Below, piece after piece: positions 39,858 through 47,902 of a stretch of DNA of 47,902 nucleotides. The notes under the pieces were generated by a model. It was not told the origin of the DNA. It worked only from the letters and a program-made list of their open reading frames with translations, and did not search any database. Made by a program: the position numbers and the translations under genes. The stretch spans positions 1-47,902 of the forward strand of contig JACRCP010000407.1 of the NCBI GenBank assembly GCA_016218965.1, written 5' to 3'. This DNA is from Deltaproteobacteria bacterium (lineage in GTDB: Bacteria; Myxococcota; SpSt-1050; JACRCP01). Every line of letters starts with the position of its first letter. Positions within the stretch are counted from its first letter, which is position 1.

Positions 39858-40497
39858 GATGCCGACAAGGGACGAGTTCCTGAACCAGGTTGTCGCGGCC
39901 CCGATCCAGAAGAAGGTGGGGGTGATGGTGGCTATCATCGTCCTTCTGGTCGGCGGGTTCTGGTACTTCTCGATCGACTCCGAGAACAAGAAGATCAAGA
40001 AGGCCCGCACCCAGCTCGCCGAGCTCAAACGCCAGCAGGTCGAAAAGGCCGCCATCGCGAACAACCTCGCCAAGTTCAGGCGCGAGGTCGAAAAGCTCAA
40101 CCAGGATCTGAAGGATGCGGTGGCGCTCCTTCCGAACGAGGCCGAGATCCCGGAGCTTCTGCAGAAGGTGTCGGAGCTCGTCGAAAAATCCGGGCTCCAG
40201 ATGGACGTGTTCGAGCTCATGGGAGAGCAGCCCGTGGGCTTCTACGCCCGCGTGCCGGTCAAGGTCGAGGTCAGCGGGTCGTTCCATGAGGTCGTGGTCT
40301 TCCTGGACAAGCTGGCGAAGCTCTCGCGAATCGTGAACGCCACGGACATCAAGCTGGGCGACCCGGCTTTCAAGAACCAGAAGATGGCGCTCAAGTCGGC
40401 GTTCCTCGCGACCACGTTCCGATTCATCGAGACGAAGCAGGCGGGACAACCGGGGCAGGCCGGGCAGCCGGGCGGCGCCGCTCCGGCAAAAAAGTGA
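39847..40497 (+). CDS. pilO: type IV pilus assembly protein PilO
   Basis: A 216-aa protein with a short cytoplasmic start, one TM helix (about 24-43), a coiled coil (NKKIKKARTQLAELKRQQVE) and a periplasmic domain (GFYARVPVKVEVSGSFHEVV). It forms the PilN-PilO alignment complex. The C-terminus is a short Gly/Gln/Ala tail. AGGTGA precedes the first ATG; an ATG four codons later is also possible. Confidence 0.93.
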   Translation: MPFKMPTRDEFLNQVVAAPIQKKVGVMVAIIVLLVGGFWYFSIDSENKKIKKARTQLAELKRQQVEKAAIANNLAKFRREVEKLNQDLKDAVALLPNEAEIPELLQKVSELVEKSGLQMDVFELMGEQPVGFYARVPVKVEVSGSFHEVVVFLDKLAKLSRIVNATDIKLGDPAFKNQKMALKSAFLATTFRFIETKQAGQPGQAGQPGGAAPAKK

Positions 40498-40505
40498 GGT
40501 CAGCG

Positions 40506-41018
40506 ATGAGAGGTCGCCGGTTGACAGTGTCGTTTGCGGTTGCGTTGGCAGTCCTTGCCGCGGCCCTTCTCCAGGGGTGCCCCGGCAAACCGCCGCCGCC
40601 ACCACCACCGCCGGCTGTTCAACAGGAGGAGGCCGCCCAGGACAAGCCGCAGGAGCAGCCGAGTTATTTCTACACGCCCATCGGGAAGCGCGACCCGTTC
40701 CGCCCGTTCTTCGTGGACGTCCGGAAGGAACCGGTCGGACTGGACCGGGCGCGGACGGAACTGGAGACGTTCGACCTCGAACAACTTCGGCTGGTTGCAA
40801 TCCTCACGGGCATGGAGACACCCATGGCGATGGTGGAGGACCCGGAGAACAAGGGGTACCCCATCACCATCGGGACGCCGATCGGAAAGAACGGAGGCCG
40901 CGTCTCGCGGATCACCAGGGACGACGTGGTCGTCGAGGAAGAGTACTACAACAGCGAAGGGAAGCGGATCCTCAACAAGGTTGCGCTGAGGCTTCCCAAG
41001 GACACGGCAGCGAAGTGA
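40506..41018 (+). CDS. pilP: type IV pilus lipoprotein PilP
   Basis: A 170-aa lipoprotein: signal peptide with lipobox LQGC, a run of Pro, then the PilP fold (YTPIGKRDPFRPFF ... AILTGMETPMAMVEDP). It connects PilN/PilO to the secretin PilQ. The ATG at 40506 with GAGG seven bases upstream is preferred over a GTG overlapping the pilO stop. Confidence 0.93.
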   Translation: MRGRRLTVSFAVALAVLAAALLQGCPGKPPPPPPPPAVQQEEAAQDKPQEQPSYFYTPIGKRDPFRPFFVDVRKEPVGLDRARTELETFDLEQLRLVAILTGMETPMAMVEDPENKGYPITIGTPIGKNGGRVSRITRDDVVVEEEYYNSEGKRILNKVALRLPKDTAAK

Positions 41019-41044
41019 ATGCAATACCCACGAGGAGAGCCATA

Positions 41045-43915
41045 ATGAAACGGCATGTCGTCGGAGTCATCCTCGCACTGACCCTGGCGCTGGTCCCACT
41101 TTCGGCGCCCGCCCACGCCCCGCCGGGTCCGCCGGGCCCGGCCGGGTTGAACGTCGTTTCGCGGTTGTCGATCGCGGCGGAAGGCGATGTCACGGCGATC
41201 TCGATCGTCGGGAGCCAGGAGCCGTTGTTCACCGCGTTCAAGATGGACGCCCCCGCCCGCCTCGTGATCGACATCGCGCACGCCAGCGTCGAAGGCGCAA
41301 AGGCCCCCGATTTCAAAGGTTCTGCCGCGGTGACCGACGTGGCCACCTTCCAGTTCGCAAACGCCGGTGATTCCACGGGCCGCATTGTCGTGGGAGTGAA
41401 AGACGGCGTCACGTACGACGCCAGGGCGCAGGGGGCGGAACTCGTCATCCAGGTCGCCCCGAAGGGCGTCGCCCTGCCTCCTTTCAAGTTTGCGAAAGCC
41501 GGTTCGACGCCGGCGGAACCGGGTGCGAAGGCCGAACCGAAACCGGCAACTGCCGCGCCTGCGGCGGGCGCCGCCGCCGCGAAGACCGCCGATCCGAAGG
41601 GGGACAAACCAGTCGCCAAGGCCGAAGCAAGACCGGACGCCGGGGCCGCGGGGGGCGGGGCGCCGGAGTACTCGATCAAGCCGGACCCGGCCGCGATCCG
41701 GCCCGTGACCGTCAGGGAGATCAAGACACGCAGGCTCTCCGACGACAAGGTCGAAGTCGTTGTCGCTCTGGACGGGGCCGCGGCGTTCGGCGTGATGGAG
41801 GTCTCAAGTCCCGGGCGCCTCGTGGTCGACATACCGGCGGGCACGGCGGCCCGCACCCTTGCGAGGTCCATCGATCTCGGAAAGGGCCCTGTCTCAAAGG
41901 TCAGGGTCGGCGTCCACGACGACAAGGTGCGGCTGGTGATGGATTTGGGCGGCGCGATGCCCGCCTACGACGTCAAGTTCTCGGGGAAGGCGCTCACGAT
42001 GGTGTTGGATGCGGCGCCGAAGGCCGTCGCCGCAAAGGACCAGGCGGCCAAGCCCGAGGCCAAGCCCGAGGCAAAACCCGAGGCGAAGCTCGTGGCCGGG
42101 CGGGAGCCGAAGCCCGTCGCGCCTGCGGCGAAGGCCGATCCGCCGGCTCCGCAGGCGCCGAAGGGCGCCCCCAAAACGGCCAAGGCCGTGTCGGTCGAGG
42201 ACATAGCTTTCAGGCAGTACGAGGGCTATTCCCGCATTGCCGTCAGGCTTTCGAAGGGCGCGGACTACCGTATCGTCGATGGGGATGGGCTGACGACCGC
42301 CCTGGAGATCAGGGACGGGACGCTCAAGAAGGATCTCGAGCGAACGCTCGACGTGAGCGAAGTCACCGGCCCGGTCGAGTCGATATCGTCGTTTAGCGAC
42401 GGGTCGCGCGGGGGCGCTGTCATGGTCGTGGTGAAACTACGGGAGAAGGTCAAGGGGCGGCTGACCGCCGAGGGGAACGAGATCCTGTGGGACTTTGCAC
42501 GGGGACAGGCCGGAACGGCCGGGAAGGCCGGCGAGGTGGTGGAGTACAGCCAGGCCAGGACGGCCGGCGCCACGTCCTCGATCGCGACCGCGACCGGCAC
42601 GGCGGCCGCCGGGAAGGTCTACAAGGGCAAGCGCATCTCGCTGGACTTCAAGGACGCCGACATCCACAACATCCTGCGGCTCATCAGCGAGGTGAGCAAG
42701 CTCAATATCGTCACGTCGGACGACGTCAGAGGGAGGGTGACCGTAACTCTCCGAAATGTCCCCTGGGATGAGGCGCTGGAGATCATCCTCCAGGCCAAGG
42801 GCCTCGGGAAGAAGCAGGTCGGGAACATTATCCGCGTGGGCCCGCTGGAGCAGTTCCAGAAAGAGGCCGAGATCGATCTTGCCCGCAAGAAGGCCGAACG
42901 GCTCAAGGAGCCGCTGTACGTTCGCCTGATTCCCGTCAACTACGGCGTCGCGTCGGAGATTGTCAATCAGGTCAGGGACGTGCTCTCGGAGCGCGGTACC
43001 GTGAACATCGACCAGCGCACGAACGTCATCATCGTCAAGGACATGCAGGAAAACGTGATCAAGGCCGAGGGGCTGATCCGCAACCTCGACACGCAGACGC
43101 CCCAGGTCCTGATAGAGGCGCGGATCGTGGAGGCCAACACGTCGTTTGTCCGCGACATCGGCATCCAGTGGGGCGGCAACCTCTCGTTCTCCCCGGCCAA
43201 CGGGAACCAGACGGGGCTGAAGTTCCCCAACGTCGTGAGCATCGCGGGCGGCGCCGACGACTCCAGGACCCTAAACCCCATGAACGGCACGATGAACCCG
43301 GCCGGGTTCGCAATCAACATGCCGGCGCCGGTCGGCGCCGGGGCCGGCGGCGCGATAGGCTTCATCTTCGGCAGCGCCGGCGGCACGGCCAACCTGAACC
43401 TCCGCCTCTCCGCGATGGAGAACACCGGTGACGTCAAGATCCTCAGCGCGCCCCGCGTCACCACGCTCGACAACAAGGAGGCCAAGATCGGGTCCGGGAT
43501 CTCGATACCGATCAGCACCGTGTCGGCCGCGGGCATCAACACGGTGTTCATCGAGGCGAAATTGGAGCTCTCGGTCACCCCGCACGTCACGCAGGACGGC
43601 AGCATCCTGATGAAGATCAACACGACCAAGAACGAGCCGGACTTCTCGCGCACCGGCGCGTCCGGCGACCCGACCATCATCAAGAAAGAGGCCACGACCG
43701 AAGTGCTGGTCAAGGACGGCGACACCACGGTGATAGGCGGGATCTATACGCGGAGGAACTCCGAGGAACTTGCGAAAGTGCCGCTCCTGGCGAACATCCC
43801 GGTGATCGGGTGGCTGTTCAAGAAGCGCAGGGTTGCCGATGAGCGCACCGAGCTCCTCATTTTCATCACGCCGCGCATCATCAACCGCTCACAGGCGACA
43901 GTGAGCTCGAAGTAG
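41045..43915 (+). CDS. pilQ: type IV pilus secretin PilQ
   Basis: A 956-aa outer-membrane secretin. After the signal peptide come three AMIN domains (about 35-140, 218-325, 380-490), which bind peptidoglycan, separated by long Ala/Lys/Pro/Glu linkers (PEAKPEAKPEAK). A secretin N0/STN domain (about 525-590; RISLDFKDADIHNILRLISE), an N1 domain (about 612-690) and the secretin core follow. The core has VLIEARIVEAN, KEATTEVLVKDGDTTVIGG and LLIFITPRII. AGGAGAG precedes the ATG. Three AMIN domains instead of one or two make it longer than the usual 600-780 aa. Confidence 0.95.
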   Translation: MKRHVVGVILALTLALVPLSAPAHAPPGPPGPAGLNVVSRLSIAAEGDVTAISIVGSQEPLFTAFKMDAPARLVIDIAHASVEGAKAPDFKGSAAVTDVATFQFANAGDSTGRIVVGVKDGVTYDARAQGAELVIQVAPKGVALPPFKFAKAGSTPAEPGAKAEPKPATAAPAAGAAAAKTADPKGDKPVAKAEARPDAGAAGGGAPEYSIKPDPAAIRPVTVREIKTRRLSDDKVEVVVALDGAAAFGVMEVSSPGRLVVDIPAGTAARTLARSIDLGKGPVSKVRVGVHDDKVRLVMDLGGAMPAYDVKFSGKALTMVLDAAPKAVAAKDQAAKPEAKPEAKPEAKLVAGREPKPVAPAAKADPPAPQAPKGAPKTAKAVSVEDIAFRQYEGYSRIAVRLSKGADYRIVDGDGLTTALEIRDGTLKKDLERTLDVSEVTGPVESISSFSDGSRGGAVMVVVKLREKVKGRLTAEGNEILWDFARGQAGTAGKAGEVVEYSQARTAGATSSIATATGTAAAGKVYKGKRISLDFKDADIHNILRLISEVSKLNIVTSDDVRGRVTVTLRNVPWDEALEIILQAKGLGKKQVGNIIRVGPLEQFQKEAEIDLARKKAERLKEPLYVRLIPVNYGVASEIVNQVRDVLSERGTVNIDQRTNVIIVKDMQENVIKAEGLIRNLDTQTPQVLIEARIVEANTSFVRDIGIQWGGNLSFSPANGNQTGLKFPNVVSIAGGADDSRTLNPMNGTMNPAGFAINMPAPVGAGAGGAIGFIFGSAGGTANLNLRLSAMENTGDVKILSAPRVTTLDNKEAKIGSGISIPISTVSAAGINTVFIEAKLELSVTPHVTQDGSILMKINTTKNEPDFSRTGASGDPTIIKKEATTEVLVKDGDTTVIGGIYTRRNSEELAKVPLLANIPVIGWLFKKRRVADERTELLIFITPRIINRSQATVSSK

Positions 43916-43934
43916 CAAATCCGGAGGTGGGACT

Positions 43935-44702
43935 ATGAAGATTCGGCGATTTGCGGCACTCGTGCTGGCGGCGGCCGCACTCACGGTGCCGTCCTGCATG
44001 GCGGACGAGTACGGCATATTGATCAGGGGGCTGACCAACCCGGCCGATTGGGAGAACGACTGCGTCTGGAGCGTGGCGTCCGGCGCCGACGTGTTCAAGG
44101 CGATAGGCCGCATCGATCTCTCGTTCTCGGGCGCGCGCTATCTTGCCGGGGTGCAGGTTTACAACAACCTGGTCGAATCGACCCCGAACACGAGCATGAT
44201 GTCGATGAGCGCGATCGGCACCCTCCATCTGGATGCCAACGCCGTGGTTCCGAGGCGCGCCTACGGCCGGATTCGCAGTCCCGATGAGGCGAACACGGGG
44301 GCCGCGTTCGGGGAATACGAGTGGTCGGCCGAGATCACCGGCGACCCGATAACGTCGGCGAAATCGGCGGACATGCCGGGCTCCGGCGTCGTCCTGTTCG
44401 AGCTGATCCCCAACGGCGTCATCGCCAATCTCCTCGCCCTCGACCCGAACGCGCCGTTCCAGGAGGGCGACCCGCCGGCGCGGGCGATGGTGGACTTTTA
44501 CCTCGAATTCTCGACCATCAGCGGCGACACGGTCTACTCGTCGACGTTCACGTACGCGATGGAGATATGCTTCGGCTGCCTGAACGGCATGGGGAGAGGG
44601 AGCCTCGAGGAAGGCTGCGATGCCGAAGGGGAGGGTTGCGATATCGCCGGAAACCTCTGCAGCCCGGGCCAGGATGCGGCAACGTATTGCAGCTGCATCT
44701 AG
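43935..44702 (+). CDS. lipoprotein of the pil operon, unknown function
   Basis: A 255-aa lipoprotein (signal peptide ending TVPSC). The N-terminal part after the anchor (WENDCVWSVASGADVFKAIG) and a beta-rich middle are followed by a Cys-rich C-terminus (EICFGCLNGMG ... GCDAEGEGCDIAGNLC ... YCSCI) that probably forms disulphides. CGGAGG lies before the ATG, 19 nt after pilQ, so it is on the pil transcript. I do not recognise the family. It may be a secretin-associated or pilotin-like protein, or a surface protein, but nothing in the sequence proves this. Confidence 0.72.
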   Translation: MKIRRFAALVLAAAALTVPSCMADEYGILIRGLTNPADWENDCVWSVASGADVFKAIGRIDLSFSGARYLAGVQVYNNLVESTPNTSMMSMSAIGTLHLDANAVVPRRAYGRIRSPDEANTGAAFGEYEWSAEITGDPITSAKSADMPGSGVVLFELIPNGVIANLLALDPNAPFQEGDPPARAMVDFYLEFSTISGDTVYSSTFTYAMEICFGCLNGMGRGSLEEGCDAEGEGCDIAGNLCSPGQDAATYCSCI

Positions 44703-44723
44703 TTGCGCGCGCGGCGGCTTTCG

Positions 44724-45332
44724 GTGCCTGTTGACGAACCCCAAAAACCCGCCGCGGCGGCGCTCGGGTCACTCAAGCTCTCAAAGGCGGCCATCCCGCA
44801 GGGGGCCGGGAGCGGGGAACGCCCGGCGGAGGTGGTCCGCGCCGCGGACTCCGAGATAGGGACGGAGGCCGATATCGGCCGTTCGGAACCCGCCGAGAGC
44901 CGCGGCGGGACGGACGATCTCCGGCTGCAGATTGAAAACTCCCGGCCCGTGGCCGGTGCCGGCGGGGGAAAGGTCCCTTCGGACGCAGTCGAGATCCCCG
45001 GTTCACTTCCGCTCTACAAGTTTCCGGGGACGGGCGAACTTCGGCAGGAGCAGCGGGCGCCCGCGGGGCGGGGCCCAAAAGCGAAATCCCCTTCTGGGAG
45101 CCACGGCGCCGCCCCCCCGCCCGAGGCCGGACCGCAGCCCGCCGGACAGCCGATATCGGCGCGCAAAGAGCACCTCTTTGACCGTATTGCCGAACACAAA
45201 ACACTGCTCACCGTCGCGGCCCTGCTTGCGCTTGCGGCGCTCCTTGTCCTGTCGCTCGTGAAGTACTCCGAACGGGCGTCCCGCGAGGCGGAAGAGTCCG
45301 AGCGGCTCCAGAAGATCTCGGGACAAAAGTGA
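44724..45332 (+). CDS. disordered protein with one C-terminal TM helix
   Basis: A 202-aa protein from a GTG start with GGCGG upstream; a TTG at 44703, directly after the previous stop, is an alternative. The first 150 residues are Ala/Pro/Gly/Glu-rich and predicted disordered. A TM helix (about 158-181; LLTVAALLALAALLVLSLV) and a short charged coil (SERASREAEESERLQKIS) end it. No family is recognised. It may be an accessory inner-membrane component of the pilus machine, since it is the last gene of that run. Confidence 0.55.
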   Translation: MPVDEPQKPAAAALGSLKLSKAAIPQGAGSGERPAEVVRAADSEIGTEADIGRSEPAESRGGTDDLRLQIENSRPVAGAGGGKVPSDAVEIPGSLPLYKFPGTGELRQEQRAPAGRGPKAKSPSGSHGAAPPPEAGPQPAGQPISARKEHLFDRIAEHKTLLTVAALLALAALLVLSLVKYSERASREAEESERLQKISGQK

Positions 45333-45380
45333 ACTGCCCTGAGGTCGTTTTTGGGATCTCTTTCGTTTCCGGACCCGCCA

Positions 45381-45417
45381 GGGACCTCAAGGACAACAGG
45401 GACTTCAAGGACCAACA
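45381..45417. repeat. tandem repeat between convergent genes
   Basis: GGGACCTCAAGGACAACA (45381-45398) followed by GGGACTTCAAGGACCAACA (45399-45417), differing by one substitution and one insertion. It fills part of the gap between two convergent genes. Confidence 0.6.
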
Positions 45418-46247
45418 GCAACCATGGTGATCGCGCCGGACGGGCAGCTTCGGGCGCAGACGGCACAGCCGTGGCAATCGCCGATCTCGGGGCACCCGTC
45501 GCGCTCGGTCACGACGTCGTACAGGCAGACCTCGCGGCAGGTGAAGCATCGCGCGCATTTCGAACGGTCGATCACGGCGCGCCGGTTGCCCCGCGTCATG
45601 ACCGGCATCCGCCGCCGGTTCACCTCGAGCGGGACGCACGCGCCCTTGCAGCAGTTGCAGATCACGAACTCCTTGCCCTCGAAGGTTCCCGCCACGCAGA
45701 AGTAGTAGATGTGCGGGGCGTGGCGCAGCGCGATGAGTTCCTCGATCCGCCCCACGGCCTCTGCCCTCGAAATGACGCGGTACTCCCCGGGGTAGCCGTC
45801 GCGGTAGAAGCGCGTACCCCACCGCACGGTGATCTCCGTTTCGGTCGGGTGCGGGCAAATCCCTTTGTGGAACCGCCAGCACGGGCCCCGTCGCGCGACC
45901 TTGCACCGGCACCCGCCGACGGCCGTCTCGAACTCGGGGGGGAGGTCCTCGAAAAACCGGCGGACTTCGCCCCCGTCCATTGCGCGCCCGGTCTCGCCCC
46001 AGCGCCTGAGCCACGTCCCGAACGACCACCAGATGAGCCGCTCACCCAGCCGCGTCCGTCCCAGCCGCGTGCCCAGAACCCAGAGGACCAGCCGGAGGAA
46101 CTTCACTTCGTAGACCACGTAGAGGCGCAGGAACCAGAGCCGCAGACGGCTCCGCTCGCCGGTCACGGCGTGAAAGACGTGCGCGAAGAAGGGGACGGCA
46201 AGCGCCAGGATTGCCGTTTCTGCCGCCGGTGTGGACATCGGCGGCAT
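45405..46247 (-). CDS. membrane-associated ferredoxin-type 4Fe-4S protein
   Basis: A 280-aa protein. The N-terminus carries a hydrophobic stretch (TAILALAVPFFAHVFHAV) and a further amphipathic region, so it is probably at the membrane. A Cys-rich middle (GGCRCKVARRGPCW, FVICNCCKGACVP) precedes a ferredoxin domain with two motifs, CARCFTCREVC and CHGCAVCARSCP. It may shuttle electrons in an unknown redox pathway. Starts at ATG 46247 or 46238 are both possible; no ideal ribosome site is seen. It is divergent from the endonuclease I gene across 67 bp. Confidence 0.75.
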   Translation of the reverse strand: MPPMSTPAAETAILALAVPFFAHVFHAVTGERSRLRLWFLRLYVVYEVKFLRLVLWVLGTRLGRTRLGERLIWWSFGTWLRRWGETGRAMDGGEVRRFFEDLPPEFETAVGGCRCKVARRGPCWRFHKGICPHPTETEITVRWGTRFYRDGYPGEYRVISRAEAVGRIEELIALRHAPHIYYFCVAGTFEGKEFVICNCCKGACVPLEVNRRRMPVMTRGNRRAVIDRSKCARCFTCREVCLYDVVTERDGCPEIGDCHGCAVCARSCPSGAITMVAVGP

Positions 46248-46279
46248 TACACAGGAAAGCTCCGCGGCGATCAAGCGTG

Positions 46280-46308
46280 TTCACGATTGCGCCCGGGTGG
46301 TGTAGAAT
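46280..46308 (+). promoter_or_regulatory. predicted promoter of the endonuclease I gene, near-leaderless
   Basis: TTCACG (46280-46285), a 17-nt spacer and TAGAAT (46303-46308). Six bases then lead to the ATG, so transcription should start at or next to the start codon. Confidence 0.5.
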
Positions 46309-46314
46309 TGCCGC

Positions 46315-47391
46315 ATGGACGCGAAACGACTTGGCGCGGCTCTTCTTCTCTTCGGCTTGCTCGCCTCGGGCTGCGGCGGGACCGATGTTTCGACCAACGC
46401 CTGGTACAATCAAGACTCGGCTTCGGGAACGGATTGGGACGCCGCGGAGGCCGACGGCGGCGCACCTGACGTCTCTGGAGAACCGGACGGGGCCGGGCCG
46501 GACGGGCAGGTTTTGGAAGACGGCGGCGACGCGGGGCGCGAGCCGTGCGACGAGGACAAGTTCGCCTATCGCGGCTGTCCGGACGGCGACCTTGTCACGC
46601 CGTGCGTGGACGGGTGGTACGGGGAGCCGTATTGCGAGCAGTACGACGGGGGCGCCGACGGGGCGGCCCCCGACGGATCTGCCGACGCCGGCCGGGACGT
46701 TGGGTTCGACGCCGGATGGGATATCGGCCCATTCCCCGACGCCGGGCCCGATCCTTTTGAGGAACGGTACAAGGGCACCGAGGGGCTGTCGGACGGCGCG
46801 CTTCGGGACGCGCTTTTCGACCTCGTCAAAAACCACGACGGTCTCGGGTACGACGGCGCAAAGGAAGTGCTCTTTTCGTACATAGACAACGAAGGCGGCC
46901 GCGTGCAGTGCGTGTACACCGGCAAGTGGGTCGAAACCTCCGGCATCCCGCCCAACGACGTGATGAACACCGAGCACACCTGGCCGCAGAGCAAGGGCGC
47001 CGACGTCGAGCCCGCGCGGGGCGACTTGAATCACCTCTACCCGACCGACAGCCGCGCCAACAGCCGGCGGAGCAACCACGACTTCGGTTGGGTCGTAGAC
47101 GTCACGTGGACCGAAGGGGGGAGCAAGTCAGGGACAGACGCCGACGGGAAGGCCGTGTTCGAGCCTCGGGACGAGCACAAGGGCAACGCCGCGCGCTCGA
47201 TCTTCTACTTCTCGGTCCGGTACGAAATGCCCGTCCCGCAGGACGAGGAAGAGGCCATCAAGGTCTGGAACCACCTGGACCCCCCGGACGAAAAGGAGCG
47301 GGCGCGCAACGGCAGGATCGAGGAGTACCAGGACACGAGAAACCCGTTCGTAGACCACCCCGAATTCGCCGACCGGATCGGCGATTTCTGA
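46315..47391 (+). CDS. endonuclease I family lipoprotein (extracellular nuclease)
   Basis: A 358-aa lipoprotein (lipobox LASGC). An Asp/Gly/Ala-rich linker with a short Cys-rich piece (PCDEDKFAYRGCPDGD) leads to an endonuclease I domain (about 150-358). NTEHTWPQS (about 217-225) holds the metal/catalytic His region; DLNHLYPTDSRANSRRSN, GNAARSIFYFSVRY and NGRIEEYQDTRNPFVDHP are family motifs. It should degrade DNA or RNA at the cell surface for nutrients or against extracellular DNA. The ATG has no ribosome site and lies 6 nt after a -10 hexamer. Confidence 0.9.
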   Translation: MDAKRLGAALLLFGLLASGCGGTDVSTNAWYNQDSASGTDWDAAEADGGAPDVSGEPDGAGPDGQVLEDGGDAGREPCDEDKFAYRGCPDGDLVTPCVDGWYGEPYCEQYDGGADGAAPDGSADAGRDVGFDAGWDIGPFPDAGPDPFEERYKGTEGLSDGALRDALFDLVKNHDGLGYDGAKEVLFSYIDNEGGRVQCVYTGKWVETSGIPPNDVMNTEHTWPQSKGADVEPARGDLNHLYPTDSRANSRRSNHDFGWVVDVTWTEGGSKSGTDADGKAVFEPRDEHKGNAARSIFYFSVRYEMPVPQDEEEAIKVWNHLDPPDEKERARNGRIEEYQDTRNPFVDHPEFADRIGDF

Positions 47392-47491
47392 ATTTGATTG
47401 TCAGATTGACTCCCACCCTCGATCGGTGGTAAAAGTCGTTCGGTCCGGACACCAACTTCACCCTCTCTGCGTGTGACAGGCGAGGACGCCG

Positions 47492-47902
47492 ATGAACCCG
47501 TTGGCACGCACCTTCCGAAGCCCACGCGCGGGCCGGCGCAGCGGGATCGTCGCGCTGTGCCTTCTCCTGCTCTCGCCCTCTCCCCTCCTCGCGGACCCCG
47601 GACGTCCGGCCGAGGCGAAGGGCGCTTGGCCCGAGGTGCAGCCCTCCAAAAAGCGGCCCAAGGGCTTGAGCGTTGCGATCTTCCAGCTAGAGACCCACGG
47701 GACCGACAAGAGGGTCGCGGCCATCCTCACGGACACCATCGTTTCCCAGGTCTCCAGGATTCCCGACGCCGAGGTCATCGGGTCAAAAGAGATCGACGCC
47801 ATGCTCAACTACGAGCAGAAAAAGCAGATGGCCGGCTGCGACGACACCTCGTGCGCGGTGGCGCTGGGCGGGGCGCTGGGCGTGGACAAGATCCTCATGG
47901 GG
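47492..47902 (+). CDS. exported TolB/CsgG-like protein, N-terminal part (runs off the right edge)
   Basis: The first 137 codons of an open frame with no stop in the window. A signal peptide (GIVALCLLLLSPSPLLAD) is followed by SVAIFQLETHGTDKRVAAIL, AEVIGSKEIDAMLNYEQKKQ and GCDDTSCAVALGGALGVDKI. This pattern opens many deltaproteobacterial exported proteins with a TolB/CsgG-like first domain, often followed by PEGA or other repeats. GAGGA lies seven bases before the ATG. The rest, and therefore the function, lies outside the window. A weak TTGACT promoter-like element is at about 47404. Confidence 0.7.
   Translation, partial: MNPLARTFRSPRAGRRSGIVALCLLLLSPSPLLADPGRPAEAKGAWPEVQPSKKRPKGLSVAIFQLETHGTDKRVAAILTDTIVSQVSRIPDAEVIGSKEIDAMLNYEQKKQMAGCDDTSCAVALGGALGVDKILMG

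Noticed and set aside
47392-47491. Terminator after the endonuclease I gene (CCACC/GGTGG near 47413-47430)
   Set aside because: The stem is only 5 bp with a 7-nt loop and no U-run.

Overview
The window is about 48 kb of GC-rich bacterial chromosome. It suggests a deltaproteobacterium in the old broad sense, most likely Myxococcota-like. The evidence is: several lipoproteins with Asp/Gly/Ala- or Ser/Asp-rich linkers behind the lipid-anchored Cys; Kazal/antistasin Cys-rich lipoproteins; a zinc-ribbon Ser/Thr kinase-like receptor with an FGE-sulfatase domain; a pilMNOPQ operon behind a PilS/PilR-like pair; and a TolB/CsgG-like exported protein. I saw no rRNA, tRNA, CRISPR array, insertion sequence or phage gene. 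The assignment is inference from gene content only.

Layout, left to right. (1) 210-6194, minus: thioredoxin reductase, a GH5-like lipoprotein and a heparinase II/III-like exported protein; the last two are coupled by ATGA. (2) 6283-9302, plus: a long, eukaryote-type GMP synthetase and a propeller-like lipoprotein. (3) 9321-10032, minus: a VapBC-type toxin-antitoxin pair with a promoter and operator in one palindrome. (4) 10125-17650, minus: a tight seven-gene run: AGPS-like flavoprotein, GlcE-like subunit, GlcF-like Fe-S subunit, lipid kinase, DUF350 membrane protein, glutathionylspermidine-synthase-like ATP-grasp ligase and an unrecognised 254-aa protein. This is the best candidate for an undescribed system. 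(5) 18064-21292: a GH31 lipoprotein converging on a GlcNAc-kinase-like sugar kinase. (6) 21390-27605, plus: pseudokinase receptor, orphan substrate-binding protein, adenylosuccinate lyase and a radical SAM protein. (7) 27729-33635, minus: a second radical SAM protein, a YajD-like HNH nuclease, a frameshifted Pro-rich surface protein and a Kazal/antistasin lipoprotein. (8) 33872-45332, plus: GAF/HD-GYP protein, histidine kinase, NtrC-type regulator, small HTH protein, pilM-N-O-P-Q, a lipoprotein and a disordered single-TM protein. (9) 45405-47902: a ferredoxin-like membrane protein, an endonuclease I lipoprotein, and the start of a TolB/CsgG-like protein that runs off the right edge.

How they fit. 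Region 8 looks like type IV pilus or secretin assembly with its own signalling module (c-di-GMP phosphodiesterase plus two-component system). Regions 1 and 5 are scavenging of polysaccharides and amino sugars at the cell surface. Region 4 pairs flavin/Fe-S redox subunits and a lipid kinase with a membrane-linked amide ligase, which points to envelope or lipid modification. Several first genes (guaA, vapB, the AGPS-like gene, the GAF/HD-GYP gene, the endonuclease I gene, the first radical SAM gene) have a -10-like hexamer only 6-11 nt before the start codon and no good Shine-Dalgarno, so leaderless transcripts look common. Genes inside operons mostly have clear GGAGG-type sites.
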